Below, piece by piece: positions 44,517 to 53,525 of a stretch of DNA of 64,000 nt; position 1 is the stretch's first letter, and the number at the start of each line of letters is the position of its first letter. The stretch is from Conyzicola nivalis_A. Lineage in GTDB: Bacteria; Actinomycetota; Actinomycetes; Actinomycetales; Microbacteriaceae. The stretch lies in assembly GCF_040548875.1 (NCBI RefSeq), contig NZ_JBEPSJ010000002.1:1-64000 (forward strand), in the 5' to 3' direction. Made by a program: the position numbers and the translations under genes. Under the pieces are notes generated by a model that was not told where the DNA came from, made no database searches, and saw only the letters and a list, made by a program, of their open reading frames with translations.

Positions 44517-45301
44517 CAGGATCCAAACCGTCGCTGTCTTTTGGCGTAGTCGCGGAGGGCGCGCAGGAAGTCGACCTCGCGCAGGTCGGGGCCGAGGGCC
44601 TCGACGAAGTAGAACTCGCTGTGGGCGCTCTGCCACAGCATGAAGTCGCTGAGCCGCTGCTCGCCCGAGGTGCGGATCACGAGGTCGGGATCCGGCTGGC
44701 CCTGCGTGTACAGGTGCTCGGCGATGAGCTCGGGGGTGAGCAGCTCGGCGAGGTCGTCGAGCTTGCCGCCCTCGGAGTTGTGCTGGTGCACGATGCTGCG
44801 CACGGCGTCGGCGATCTCGCGGCGGCCGCCGTAGCCGACGGCGAGGTTGATGTGCAGGCCGGTGTTGTCTGCTGTCTTCACCTCGGCGGCGTGCATGGCG
44901 TCGATGAGCGCCTTCGGCAGGCCGTCCTTCGTGCCCACCTGCTGCACCCGCCAGTCGCTCGTCGCGGCGAGGTCTTCGCTGAGCTCGGCGATGATCTCGA
45001 ACAGCTGGTCGAGCTCTTCGCCGCCGCGGTTGACGAGGTTGTCGTTGGAGAGCAGGTAGAGGGTGACGACGGAGATGCCGAGCTCGTCGCACCAGGAGAG
45101 GAACTCGTGGATCTTGAGCGCGCCGGCGCTGTGGCCGTGCGCGGCGGTCTCGAGGCCGCGCTGCCGCGCCCAGCGCCTGTTGCCGTCGAAGATCATCGCG
45201 ACGTGCTTGGGCATGGCGCTCGTAGCCAGTCGTCGACGCAGCCTGGTCTGGTACAGGCCGTAGAGAAAGCCACGGCCCAGGGGAACTTGCCTGTCTTTCA
45301 C
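44516..45301 (-). CDS. uppS: Isoprenyl diphosphate synthase (UppS family)
   Basis: This cis-prenyl transferase extends prenyl diphosphates for cell-wall carriers. The 261-residue protein has the catalytic aspartate block HVAMIFDGNRRWARQRGL near 33-50, the HINLAVGYGGRREI block and the C-terminal RTSGEQRLSDFMLWQSA and EFYF. In actinobacteria two such enzymes often exist (short-chain and long-chain); which one this is cannot be told here. The GTG start has TAGCGT seven bases upstream and no ribosome binding site. Confidence 0.94.
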   Translation of the reverse strand: MKDRQVPLGRGFLYGLYQTRLRRRLATSAMPKHVAMIFDGNRRWARQRGLETAAHGHSAGALKIHEFLSWCDELGISVVTLYLLSNDNLVNRGGEELDQLFEIIAELSEDLAATSDWRVQQVGTKDGLPKALIDAMHAAEVKTADNTGLHINLAVGYGGRREIADAVRSIVHQHNSEGGKLDDLAELLTPELIAEHLYTQGQPDPDLVIRTSGEQRLSDFMLWQSAHSEFYFVEALGPDLREVDFLRALRDYAKRQRRFGS

Positions 45302-45308
45302 TTCGCCT

Positions 45309-45314
45309 ACGCTA
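45309..45314 (-). promoter_or_regulatory. Candidate -10 element of uppS (leaderless)
   Basis: TAGCGT lies seven bases before the GTG. Confidence 0.4.
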
Positions 45315-45353
45315 GCCCAATCCGGGGTGAGGCTCGGGGACAAACCGCTCGGA

Positions 45354-45359
45354 TAGGCT
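45354..45359 (+). promoter_or_regulatory. Candidate -10 element of the hemolysin III gene (leaderless)
   Basis: TAGGCT lies six bases before the ATG. Confidence 0.4.
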
Positions 45360-45365
45360 TCTGGG

Positions 45366-46103
45366 ATGAGCGCAGAGACCCCCACCACCCCGGCACACGG
45401 CGAGCCGGCGGCGGATCTGCCCAACATTCCGCTGCTCGAGGAGGCGATCGAGTACGACCGCGTCGACGTCAAGCCCACGTGGCGCGGTTGGATTCACGCG
45501 GGCACCTTCCCGCTCGCGATCGTGCTGGGTGTCATCCTCATCGTGGCGGCGGACGGCGCGGCGGCGAAGATCAGCTCGAGCGTCTTCGTGGCATCCTCTC
45601 TGCTGCTCTTCGGCATCTCGGCGCTGTACCACCGCATCGACTGGAGCCCCACGACCAAGGCGGTATTCAAGCGGCTCGACCACGCCAACATCTTCCTGCT
45701 GATCGCGGGGTCGTACACGCCCATCACCGTGCTCGCGCTGCCGCACGACAAGTCGGTGCTGCTGCTCTGGCTGGTCTGGGTCGGCGCCGGGATCGGCATC
45801 CTCTTCCGGGTGTTCTGGATCGGCGCACCGCGCTGGCTCTACGTGCCGCTCTACCTGCTGCTCGGCTACGCCTCGCTGATCTTCATCGTCGACTTCTTCC
45901 AGGCGAACGCCGTCATGATGACGCTGATCCTCGTCGGCGGCCTCTGCTACACGGTGGGCGCGATCGTCTACGGGCTCAAGAAACCGAACCCGTTCCCCGG
46001 CCGGTTCGGGTTCCACGAGATATTCCACACGCTGACGCTCGTGGCGTTCCTCTGCCACTGGACGGGCATCTACATCGTCGCGACGAACCCGCCGGTCTTC
46101 TAG
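45366..46103 (+). CDS. Hemolysin III family membrane protein (TrhA/YqfA type)
   Basis: The 245-residue protein has a soluble N-terminus of about 45 residues and seven TM helices, as in the PAQR/hemolysin III family. Conserved histidines that may bind zinc are in SALYHRIDW (about 81-89) and the C-terminal HEIFHTLTLVAFLCHW. Bacterial members affect membrane energetics or lipid composition; haemolysis is not implied. It is divergent from uppS. Its stop codon overlaps that of the convergent LuxR gene. Confidence 0.92.
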   Translation: MSAETPTTPAHGEPAADLPNIPLLEEAIEYDRVDVKPTWRGWIHAGTFPLAIVLGVILIVAADGAAAKISSSVFVASSLLLFGISALYHRIDWSPTTKAVFKRLDHANIFLLIAGSYTPITVLALPHDKSVLLLWLVWVGAGIGILFRVFWIGAPRWLYVPLYLLLGYASLIFIVDFFQANAVMMTLILVGGLCYTVGAIVYGLKKPNPFPGRFGFHEIFHTLTLVAFLCHWTGIYIVATNPPVF

Positions 46104-47659
46104 CGGCGGAGTCCCGGCCTGCGCGTGAGTGCGGCCAGCTGCTGCCGGTTGTTGATGCCGAGCTTGGCGTAGATGCTGCGCAGCTGCGACTTGACCGTGT
46201 TGGGACTGACGAAGAGCGCGGCGGCCGCGTCTGCCACCGACTCCGACGCGAGGACGGCCGCGACCACCGCGGCCTCGCGCGGCGTGAGGCGGGCGAGCGC
46301 GTCGCCGGCCACAGAGGCTCGACCCCGCGAGAGCATCCGCTCCCTCATCTCCGAGGAGATCACGCCCGGGTCGGCGTCGAAGAGGTCGCGCAGGTCGCCG
46401 CGGCTGATCATCACGAAGGCCGAGTACACCTCGTGGGTCGTGGCGACGCCCGCCGCGAAACGGAAGTCGTCGAGCGCACGCGGCAGGTCGTCGAGGCGCA
46501 GCTCGGACATGGCGGAGACGACGAGCGCCGTCGTCACGATGCGCGGGCTGTCGGTCGCGGCAGAACGCAGCCGGTCGGCGATCCTGGACGCGGCGGTGTA
46601 GCGACCGGCGAGCAGCTCGAGGCACGCCTGGGCGGAGAGCAGCAGCTGGCCGGCCAGAGACTGCGGGACGACGGATGTCTCGGCGAGTACGCGCAGCGCG
46701 TCGGGGAGGTAGCCCGAACGCGCGAGGAGCGCGGAACGGGCGAGCGCGAGCATCGCCCCGCTCATACCAGCAGAGGTGAGCTCGGCCGGCGATCCCGCGG
46801 TCTGGGCATCGAGTGTGACGAGCAGACTCGCCGCGTCGGCAGGCTCGCGCACGACCATCGACTGCAGCAGCGCACGAGCGGCCCAGTACTCGGGGTGCTG
46901 GCCGGCCTCCACGCGCTCCGCGAGCAGGATGCGCGCGTCGTCGAACCGCAGCTCGTCGATGAGCAGGTAGGCCTGGGCGAGCCGCGCCGGCACCGAGTAG
47001 CGAGACTCCCACCAGGCGTCGTCGTGCGCCTGTGGAAGTCGGCCCAGCCACTCGGCGGCGAGGGCATTGCGCCCGGCGAGCGCATGGATCCACGCGACGC
47101 CGCCCGCGGCGTTCAGCTGCACGAGGGGATGCCGGCCGACGACGGCGTGGTCGTAGGCGTCGGTGTACTCGCGGATCGCCCCGGTGAAGTCCCCCGCGAA
47201 GTCGAGCGCCATGGCCCATTGGTAATGGAACTCGGGCAGGGCGGGCTGCACCTCGCCCAGGGCCTCGTCGACGACGTCGTCGAGGATGTCGCGGGCGCGC
47301 AGGGCGAGATCCCGCGCGTCAGAGAACCGGCCGGCGGCCCGATGGCCCGCCGCGCGGCTCGTCAGTTCGGCGAGAGAATCCATCAGGGTGTCCGGACGGT
47401 CGGGCAGGGCGGCGTGACGGTACCGGGTCGCGTCTGCCGCGTCGCCGCGGGTGATGCGGCTCACGTAGGTGCGCGCCATCGACCAGCGCGGGTTCGCGCG
47501 GAGCACCTCGTCGGGCAGCGCCTCGAGCGCCGCGAGCAGGCCCTCGGGATGGTCGGCGAGAAGCTCGGCCCAGTCCTGATTCATCGAGTGCATCACGGCG
47601 TCCCAGGACGCCGACGCGACGGCGCGGTCGAGGGCCCCTGCGGCGCTGTCGTCGATCAT
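46100..47659 (-). CDS. LuxR-type regulator with TPR-like repeats
   Basis: The 519-residue protein is almost wholly helical, with TPR-like repeats like those in MalT-family regulators but without the N-terminal NTP-binding loop. The C-terminal 60 residues are a LuxR/GerE HTH (LTPREAAVVAAVLASESVAD, then ALFVSPNTVKSQLRSIYAKL). A ribosome binding site (GGTGAGGGGAAG) and a possible -10 (TAGAGT) precede the ATG. It lies upstream of nothing in its own operon and directly downstream of the dpp operon, so it might regulate peptide uptake; this is a guess from position. Confidence 0.85.
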   Translation of the reverse strand: MIDDSAAGALDRAVASASWDAVMHSMNQDWAELLADHPEGLLAALEALPDEVLRANPRWSMARTYVSRITRGDAADATRYRHAALPDRPDTLMDSLAELTSRAAGHRAAGRFSDARDLALRARDILDDVVDEALGEVQPALPEFHYQWAMALDFAGDFTGAIREYTDAYDHAVVGRHPLVQLNAAGGVAWIHALAGRNALAAEWLGRLPQAHDDAWWESRYSVPARLAQAYLLIDELRFDDARILLAERVEAGQHPEYWAARALLQSMVVREPADAASLLVTLDAQTAGSPAELTSAGMSGAMLALARSALLARSGYLPDALRVLAETSVVPQSLAGQLLLSAQACLELLAGRYTAASRIADRLRSAATDSPRIVTTALVVSAMSELRLDDLPRALDDFRFAAGVATTHEVYSAFVMISRGDLRDLFDADPGVISSEMRERMLSRGRASVAGDALARLTPREAAVVAAVLASESVADAAAALFVSPNTVKSQLRSIYAKLGINNRQQLAALTRRPGLRR

Positions 47660-47711
47660 CTGAACTTCCCCTCACCTTCACTCTAGCGGGCGGGCGCTCG
47701 CGAGGCAGGTG

Positions 47712-48461
47712 TCAGACGGCGGGCAGCCGCGGCACGGCCTCGACCAGCCGGCGCGTGTACTCCTCGCGCGGCACCGAGAGGATCTGCGCCGTTGCTCCCG
47801 ACTCGACGACGCGGCCGCGGTGCAGCAACACCGTCTGCTCGCACAGCGCGGCGACGGCGCTCAGGTCGTGCGACACCATGAGGATCGAGAGACCCTGCGA
47901 TTCGCGCAGCTCGGCGAGAAGGTCGATCACCTGGATGCGCGTGGTCACGTCGAGCGCGCTGACCGGCTCGTCGGCGAGCAGCAGCCGCGGATGGCAGACC
48001 GTGGCCCGCGCGATAGCGATGCGCTGCCGTTGTCCGCCGGAGAACTCGTGCGGATAGCGACCCTGCATATCGGCGTCGAGACCGACGGATGCCAGGGACG
48101 CGGCGACGAGCGCGCGCGCCCGGTCTCCGCGGGCGATGCCGAGAGACCGCAGCGGCTCGGCGACGATGCTCGCGACGCGCTGGCGCGGGTCGAGCGAGGA
48201 GTACGGGTCTTGGAACACCGTCTGCACCGCGGCCCTGAACCGGCGCGGCGCGGGCAGCGGCAGCTCCCCGCCGTCGAACAGCACGGTGCCTGAGGCGGGG
48301 CGGGCGAGGCCGAGCATGAGCTTCAGGATGGTCGACTTGCCGCTGCCCGACTCCCCCACCAGGCCGACGCTCTGGCCGGCGGCGACTCCGAGCGAGACGC
48401 CGTCGACGGCGAGCGCTCCCTTGCGGTAGCGGTAGCTCACGTCGCGCAGTTCGAGGATCAT
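47712..48461 (-). CDS. Oligopeptide-type ABC transporter ATP-binding protein (DppF-like)
   Basis: The second ATPase of the peptide importer has 249 residues: Walker A GESGSGKST (36-44), signature SGGQRQR, Walker B LLLADEPVSALD and H-loop MVSHDLSA. It starts in the ATGA overlap with the first ATPase gene and ends the operon. Compared with typical DppF it is short; the C-terminal oligopeptide-binding extension (with cysteines for an iron-sulfur cluster in some members) is missing. Confidence 0.92.
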   Translation of the reverse strand: MILELRDVSYRYRKGALAVDGVSLGVAAGQSVGLVGESGSGKSTILKLMLGLARPASGTVLFDGGELPLPAPRRFRAAVQTVFQDPYSSLDPRQRVASIVAEPLRSLGIARGDRARALVAASLASVGLDADMQGRYPHEFSGGQRQRIAIARATVCHPRLLLADEPVSALDVTTRIQVIDLLAELRESQGLSILMVSHDLSAVAALCEQTVLLHRGRVVESGATAQILSVPREEYTRRLVEAVPRLPAV

Positions 48462-49246
48462 CGCCGCCCCAGCCTGTCGTCGAGCGACCGGGCGCTGCGC
48501 ACGAGCTCGGCGGTGTACGGGTCGGTCGGGGCGGCGAGCATCCCCGCCACGGTCCCCCGTTCGACGGCGACGCCCGCGCGCATCACGACGACGTCGCTCG
48601 TCATCGCCGAGACGACGGCGAGGTCGTGGCTGATGAACAGCAGCGCCATGCCACGCGCCTCGACGAGGTCGTCGAGCAGGCGCAGGATCTGCGCCTGCAC
48701 GGTGACGTCGAGAGCGGTGGTCGGCTCGTCGGCGATGAGCAGTCGGGGCCGGCTCGCGAGCGCGATGGCGATCGCGGCGCGCTGCCGCTGGCCGCCGGAG
48801 ATCTCGTGCGGGTACGCCCGAGTGATGCGTGGATCGTCGAGCGCCACCTCGGCGAGGGCGTCGGCGACAGCGCCACGGAGGTCGGCACCGCGCAGCCCGC
48901 GGTGCCGGGCGATGGGCTCGGCGACCTGCCGCCCGATGCGCATGAGCGGGTCGAGGGCGGTCAGCGGCTCCTGGAAGACGACGGATGCCACGCGCCCGCG
49001 CATCCCGACGAGCCGTCGTTCCGGGGCTCCCACGATCTGCACGCCGTCGAGCAGCACGCTGCCCTCGACCGTGAGCGCCGGCGGCAGCAGCCCGGTGACG
49101 GCGAGCGACGTGACGGACTTGCCCGAGCCGGATTCGCCGATGATGCCGAGGCGCCCGCCGGCGGCGAGGTCGAAGGCGAGGTCGTCGACGATCGCGCGGC
49201 CCTCGGCGGTGCGCACGGTGAGCGCTGAGACGGCGAGCAGGCTCAT
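48458..49246 (-). CDS. Oligopeptide-type ABC transporter ATP-binding protein (DppD-like)
   Basis: The first ATPase has 262 residues: Walker A GESGSGKS (37-44), Q-loop VVFQEPLTALDP, signature ISGGQRQR, Walker B LLIADEPTTALD and H-loop FISHDLAV. Like its partner it lacks the C-terminal extension of DppD. The ATG overlaps the stop of the DppC-like permease. The two ATPases form the heterodimeric motor of the importer. Confidence 0.92.
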   Translation of the reverse strand: MSLLAVSALTVRTAEGRAIVDDLAFDLAAGGRLGIIGESGSGKSVTSLAVTGLLPPALTVEGSVLLDGVQIVGAPERRLVGMRGRVASVVFQEPLTALDPLMRIGRQVAEPIARHRGLRGADLRGAVADALAEVALDDPRITRAYPHEISGGQRQRAAIAIALASRPRLLIADEPTTALDVTVQAQILRLLDDLVEARGMALLFISHDLAVVSAMTSDVVVMRAGVAVERGTVAGMLAAPTDPYTAELVRSARSLDDRLGRR

Positions 49247-50100
49247 CGGCTTCTCCTTCTGGCGGGGTCGGCGATGTCGCGCAGGCCGTCGGCGACGAAG
49301 TTGACGCCGAGCACGAGGGCGATCAGCGCCAGGCCGGGCGCGATGGCGCCGACGGGCGCGGTGACGAAGGTGCCCTGGGCCTCCTGCAGCAGGCGCCCCC
49401 ACGACGCGTTCGGCGGAGGGGCGCCGAGCCCCAGGTACGACAGGCTCGCCTCGGCGAGCACGGCGACGCCGAACTGCAGGGCGAGATTGACGCTGAGCGT
49501 GGGCCAGATGTTCGGCATGATGTGCCTCGCGACGATTCCCGGCCAGCGGGTGCCGGAGGTGCGGGCCGCCGTCACGTACTGCTCGCCGAGCACGCGTTTG
49601 GTGAGCACCCGGGTGAGCCGGGCGACGACCGCCGACATGGCGAGTCCGATCGCGACCATGACGGAGAGGAGCGAGGCACCCTGGGCGGCCACGATGAGCA
49701 TCGCGAGCAGCAGCACCGGGAACGCGATCACCACGTCGAGCCCCGCCGAGATGGTGTCGTCGAGCCAGGGGGTGGCGAACGCGGCGAGCAGCCCGATCGT
49801 GATGCCGATGAGCGCGCCGACGAGTACGGAGCCCAGGCCGACCGTGAGGGCGATGCGCGCCCCGATCATCACCTGGGTGGCGAGGTCGCGGCCGAGCTTG
49901 TCGGTGCCGAGCAGGTGCTGCCAGCTCGGCTCCTCGAGCCGGCCGCCCGTCGTGTCGTCGGGCGGGTAGGGCAGCCAGACGAGGGAGAGCAGCGCCGTGG
50001 CTGCGACGGCGCCCACGAGGACGAGCCCGAGGATCAGCGTCCAGGAGTGCGGTCGGCGGCGGGCGGGCGCCTGCTGCCCGAGCACGATCGCCGCGGTCAT
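49243..50100 (-). CDS. Oligopeptide-type ABC transporter permease (DppC-like)
   Basis: This inner membrane permease has 285 residues with an N-terminal TM helix (about 22-44) and then a core of about five. The first extracytoplasmic loop has the DppC hallmark LLGTDKLGRDLATQVMIGAR (64-83), and the EAA loop is TAARTSGTRWPGIVARHIMPN. The ATG is in an ATGA overlap with the DppB-like gene. It pairs with DppB to make the peptide channel. Confidence 0.93.
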   Translation of the reverse strand: MTAAIVLGQQAPARRRPHSWTLILGLVLVGAVAATALLSLVWLPYPPDDTTGGRLEEPSWQHLLGTDKLGRDLATQVMIGARIALTVGLGSVLVGALIGITIGLLAAFATPWLDDTISAGLDVVIAFPVLLLAMLIVAAQGASLLSVMVAIGLAMSAVVARLTRVLTKRVLGEQYVTAARTSGTRWPGIVARHIMPNIWPTLSVNLALQFGVAVLAEASLSYLGLGAPPPNASWGRLLQEAQGTFVTAPVGAIAPGLALIALVLGVNFVADGLRDIADPARRRSR

Positions 50101-51059
50101 CGGTTGCCCGAGATGCTCAGCCGCAGTCGCGGGTCGACGAGACGCTGCGCGATGTCGGCGAGGAAGCCGAGCACGAGCACGATGAGGGTGCTGACGAACA
50201 GCACGCCCTGGATGTTCGGGTAGTCGTGCTGCTCGATGGCGCGCAGCAGCATGCTGCCGAGGCCGGGCAGTCCGAAGACGCTCTCGACCACGACCGCGCC
50301 GAGGAAGGTGGTGGCCAGCTCGATGCCGAGGATCGCGATGATCGGCACGGCGCCGTTGCGCAGCCCGTGCCGCCAGAGCGCCTCGACGTGGGCGGATCCC
50401 TGGGCGCGCGCCGACCGTAGGTAGTCGCTGCCGAGCACGTCGAGCGTGGCCGAGCGCACGTAGCGGGTGAGAGAGGCGCTCATAACGAGCGCGACCGTGA
50501 TCACCGGCAGCAACAGCGAACGGAACGCCGCGGCCGGGTCGGCCCAGTCGTCGCGCGGGAAGCCGCTCGACGGCAACCAGCGCAGCGACACGGCGAAGAC
50601 GTTGACGAGGAGGATGCCCACCCAGAAGACGGGCACCGCGACGCCCAACTGCGACAGGCCGGAGATCAGGATGCCGTACCAGCGGTCGCTCTTGCTGGCG
50701 GCGACGAAACCGGCGACGAGGGAGATCGCGAGGGCCAGGGCGAACGACATCAGGGTCAGCGGCACCGTGACGGCGAGGCGGGCGACGATCTCGGGCCACA
50801 CCGGCAGCGAGCTGATGAACGACTCGCCGAGGTCGAGCCGCAGGAGCTGCGCGAACCAGGTGGCGAACTGCTCGAGCACGGGCCGGTCGGCACCCACCTG
50901 CGCCTGCGCGGCGGCGATCTGCTCCGGTGTGGCCGTCACCGACAGCAGCGCGTTCGACGGGTCGCCCGGCAGCAGCCGGAGCAGCACGAAGATGGCCACC
51001 ATGGCGATGACGAATGACACCAGGAGGAAGGCGCTCCGGCGAAGCAGGTAGGCAGTCAT
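50097..51059 (-). CDS. Oligopeptide-type ABC transporter permease (DppB-like)
   Basis: The 320-residue permease starts with the classic MTAYLLRRSAFLLVSFVIA helix and GDP motif (LLPGDPSNALLS near 30-41). The EAA loop is YLRSARAQGSAHVEALWRHGLRN, and E-S-V-F-G-L-P-G-LG follows near 270, both DppB features. About six TM segments are visible. It lies 43 bases after the binding protein gene and is coupled to the DppC-like gene. Confidence 0.93.
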   Translation of the reverse strand: MTAYLLRRSAFLLVSFVIAMVAIFVLLRLLPGDPSNALLSVTATPEQIAAAQAQVGADRPVLEQFATWFAQLLRLDLGESFISSLPVWPEIVARLAVTVPLTLMSFALALAISLVAGFVAASKSDRWYGILISGLSQLGVAVPVFWVGILLVNVFAVSLRWLPSSGFPRDDWADPAAAFRSLLLPVITVALVMSASLTRYVRSATLDVLGSDYLRSARAQGSAHVEALWRHGLRNGAVPIIAILGIELATTFLGAVVVESVFGLPGLGSMLLRAIEQHDYPNIQGVLFVSTLIVLVLGFLADIAQRLVDPRLRLSISGNR

Positions 51060-51102
51060 GCGAACTCAAGGCTAGCCCTCCGTGAGGAGGGCCGGCCCGG
51101 GG

Positions 51103-52590
51103 CTACTTCGCGACGATGTCGTAGACGAAGAACTGCGAGTTGAGCCCGTTGACCGGGTAGCCGCTCACCGAGCTCGACGCGACGACGATCTGCGGGTAGA
51201 GGTAGAGCCAGACGCTCGCCGCGTCGGCGGCGATCTGCTGGTTGACCAGCTTCAGCTTCTCGGTCTGCTCCTCGGTGGTGGTCGCCGCCTCGGCCTCCGC
51301 CACCCAGGCCGTCACCTGCGGGTTGTCGTAGCCCCAGTAGAAGTCGGGGTTGCCGTACCAGACGACGTCGCGGTCATTGACGTGCTCCTGCAGCGTGGCG
51401 GTGAAGTCCTGCGCCTTGTAGACCTTCGAGTACCACTCGTCGGAGCTGATCGAGTTGATGTTCACCGTGATGCCGACCTTGGCGAGCTCGCTCTTGACGA
51501 ACTCGGCGACCGCGGGGTGCGGGTCGTAGGTGGGGGTGTCGAGCGTGAACTCGAAGCCGTCGGCGAGACCGGCGTCGGCGAGCAGCTGCTCCGACAGCGC
51601 CGGGTCGTAGGGGTTCACCTGGGTGAGGTCCTCGTACCAGGGATCCGTGGGCGGCACCATCGAGCCGATCAGGGTGCCGTAGTCGCCCCAGATCGAGTTC
51701 AGCAGCTTCTCGGTGTCGATCGCCGAGTACACGGCCTTGCGCACGTCGACGTTGTCGAAGGGGGCGACGCGGTCGTTGAAGGCGAGGATCTCCTTCGTCG
51801 TCGAGTCGCCGTCGCTGACGACGAAGTCGGCGTTGTCGGTGAACTGGGTGAGCGCGTCGGGGCTCTGCACGCTGGTGACGATGTCGACCTGGTCGGTCAG
51901 CAGCGCGTTGCTCAGCGCTGTCGCGTCGGTGAAGTAGTTGAAGACGACCTCGGGGCTGGCGGCCGCCTCGCCCCAGTAGTCGTCGAAGCGCTCGAGGCTC
52001 AGCGAGCTCCCGCGCTTCCACTCGCCGAGGGTGTACGGGCCGGTGCCGTCTTCGGTGGTCTCGCCGTCGGTCGCCTCGGCATTGACGATCCACACGTAGG
52101 ACAGGTTGTAGACGAAGGAGATGGAGCGCTCGGCGAGGGTGACCACGACGGTCTTCTCGTCGGGGGTCTCGATGCCCGCGATGGCCCCGAAGCTGCTCTT
52201 GCGCGCCGACTGCGAGTCCTCGGCGAGCACCGCCTCGATGCTGGCCTTGACGTCGGTCGAGGTGAGGGCCTTGCCGGAGTGGAAGGTCACGCCGTCCTGC
52301 AGCGTGAACGTGTAGGTGAGGCCGTCGTCGCTCACGGTGTCGCTCGCGGCGAGGAGCGGTTCGACGGTGCCGTCGTCGGCGAGGCGGAAGAGGCCCTCGT
52401 ACACGTTGCCGGTGAAGGCCTCGGTGACGCCCTGGCCGCCGCCCGCGACGTTGCTGAGGTTCTGCGGTTCGTAGAGCGAGCCGATCTCGATGGCGGAGTC
52501 GGCGGACGACGAGTCGGCGGCGCCGGCGCAGCCGGCGAGCGAGAGCGTCGCTGCGAGGCTGAGCGCGACGAACGCGAGGGGCTTGTTCAT
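51103..52590 (-). CDS. Oligopeptide-type ABC transporter substrate-binding lipoprotein (DppA-like)
   Basis: This family 5 solute-binding protein has 495 residues. The signal peptide ends in LAGC with the lipidated cysteine at 21. The family block is YEGLFRLADDGTVEPLLAAS (65-84), then FTLQDGVTFHSGKALTSTD and the domain-hinge DDYWGEAA. A GGAGAA site precedes the ATG. It is expected to bind di- or oligopeptides, but family 5 also includes nickel and glutathione binders, so the ligand is open. It follows the DUF1684 gene by 68 bases. Confidence 0.92.
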   Translation of the reverse strand: MNKPLAFVALSLAATLSLAGCAGAADSSSADSAIEIGSLYEPQNLSNVAGGGQGVTEAFTGNVYEGLFRLADDGTVEPLLAASDTVSDDGLTYTFTLQDGVTFHSGKALTSTDVKASIEAVLAEDSQSARKSSFGAIAGIETPDEKTVVVTLAERSISFVYNLSYVWIVNAEATDGETTEDGTGPYTLGEWKRGSSLSLERFDDYWGEAAASPEVVFNYFTDATALSNALLTDQVDIVTSVQSPDALTQFTDNADFVVSDGDSTTKEILAFNDRVAPFDNVDVRKAVYSAIDTEKLLNSIWGDYGTLIGSMVPPTDPWYEDLTQVNPYDPALSEQLLADAGLADGFEFTLDTPTYDPHPAVAEFVKSELAKVGITVNINSISSDEWYSKVYKAQDFTATLQEHVNDRDVVWYGNPDFYWGYDNPQVTAWVAEAEAATTTEEQTEKLKLVNQQIAADAASVWLYLYPQIVVASSSVSGYPVNGLNSQFFVYDIVAK

Positions 52591-52658
52591 GATTCTCCAG
52601 TGCTGTGGTGATTGGGCAGCGCCTCGACGGACGATCTGCGGATGCTGCGGGGCCGGTG

Positions 52659-53447
52659 TCAGAGGCTGTAGATGTCGAACCCGCCGGCGAAGACGACCTC
52701 GCGCTCGCCTGCCTCGACCGGGCCGGCGAACCGGTTCTGGGCGGGCGGCATCGGACAGTTGTACTGCACCGAGAAGCCGCACGGCGGAACGAAGGCGCGG
52801 TTGAAGTCGAGGGTCACGGGGCCGGCGTCGCCGAACCCGGCGCCGTCCGCGCGCTCCACGCGCAGGAACCGGCCCGACGAGTACGTCGACGTCTCGCCGG
52901 TGAGGCGGTTGGTGGCGTCGCCGAAGACGAGCAGCAGCGTGCCGTCGTCATCGAAGGCCCCGAGCGAGTAGTCGACACCGTCGCGGGTGAAGGTGATGTC
53001 GCCGGGGACGACGAGCTCGCGGCTTCCGCCGTTGTCGCGGATGTGCTCGAACGGGATGGTGCGGTCGCCGGCGACGGGTGTGAACGTGGCCTCGATCACC
53101 CAGTCGGGGTCGTAGTCGAAGGCCGTCACCGTGTCGAAGGCGCGGATGGCGGCCGACTCGGAATCCCAGAAACGCAGCCCGTGCTCGGGCTCGCCGGTGT
53201 CGAGGTTGCTGCGCGAGAGGCGTGTGACGGTGACGGTCGCGGGCGCCGCGGCGACGGCGCGATCGAACTCGGCCGCGGCGGACTCCTCGGTGACCGGACC
53301 GGCGCCGGGGCCCGGCTGGAGCCAGCGGGTCTCGACGAGAGCGAGGTTGCCCGTGGCGGAGGTCACGGCGCCCAGCCGCGAGGTGCGCCAGGCGGTGTGG
53401 GCTGCGGGCGCATCCGCAATCGGCGAAGCGGTGGGAGTGATTGTCAT
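52659..53447 (-). CDS. DUF1684 family protein
   Basis: The 262-residue soluble protein has DUF1684 features: WRTSRLGAVTSATGNLALVETRWL at the start (two blocks), then FEHIRDNGGSRELVVPGDITF and the C-terminal signature LDFNRAFVPPCGFSVQYNCPMPPAQNRF, in pieces. The PPCGFSVQYNCPMPP block with two cysteines is the most conserved part of the family. The function is unknown; it is not exported here. I chose the ATG at 53447, since the earlier in-frame GTG would fall near the operator. The gene seems to lead the dpp operon. Confidence 0.88.
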   Translation of the reverse strand: MTITPTASPIADAPAAHTAWRTSRLGAVTSATGNLALVETRWLQPGPGAGPVTEESAAAEFDRAVAAAPATVTVTRLSRSNLDTGEPEHGLRFWDSESAAIRAFDTVTAFDYDPDWVIEATFTPVAGDRTIPFEHIRDNGGSRELVVPGDITFTRDGVDYSLGAFDDDGTLLLVFGDATNRLTGETSTYSSGRFLRVERADGAGFGDAGPVTLDFNRAFVPPCGFSVQYNCPMPPAQNRFAGPVEAGEREVVFAGGFDIYSL

Positions 53448-53479
53448 GGTCAACTCATTCTCGGGCGGCACGGTGAGCC

Positions 53480-53508
53480 GGTCACAATCGTGTGACCCCC
53501 TGTGTCAA
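53480..53508 (-). promoter_or_regulatory. TTGACA promoter box and palindromic operator before DUF1684
   Basis: On the minus strand TTGACA (53503-53508) is followed by GGTCACA-N4-TGTGACC (53480-53497), a perfect 18-base inverted repeat placed where the -10 to +1 region would be. This is the classic position of a repressor site. It probably controls DUF1684 and the dpp genes; the regulator is unknown. Confidence 0.55.
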
Positions 53509-53525
53509 TCCGGGAGGTGGACCGT

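Noticed and set aside
45366..46103. Hemolysin III gene as a virulence factor
   Set aside because: This is a widespread PAQR-like membrane family, and the name does not imply haemolysis.
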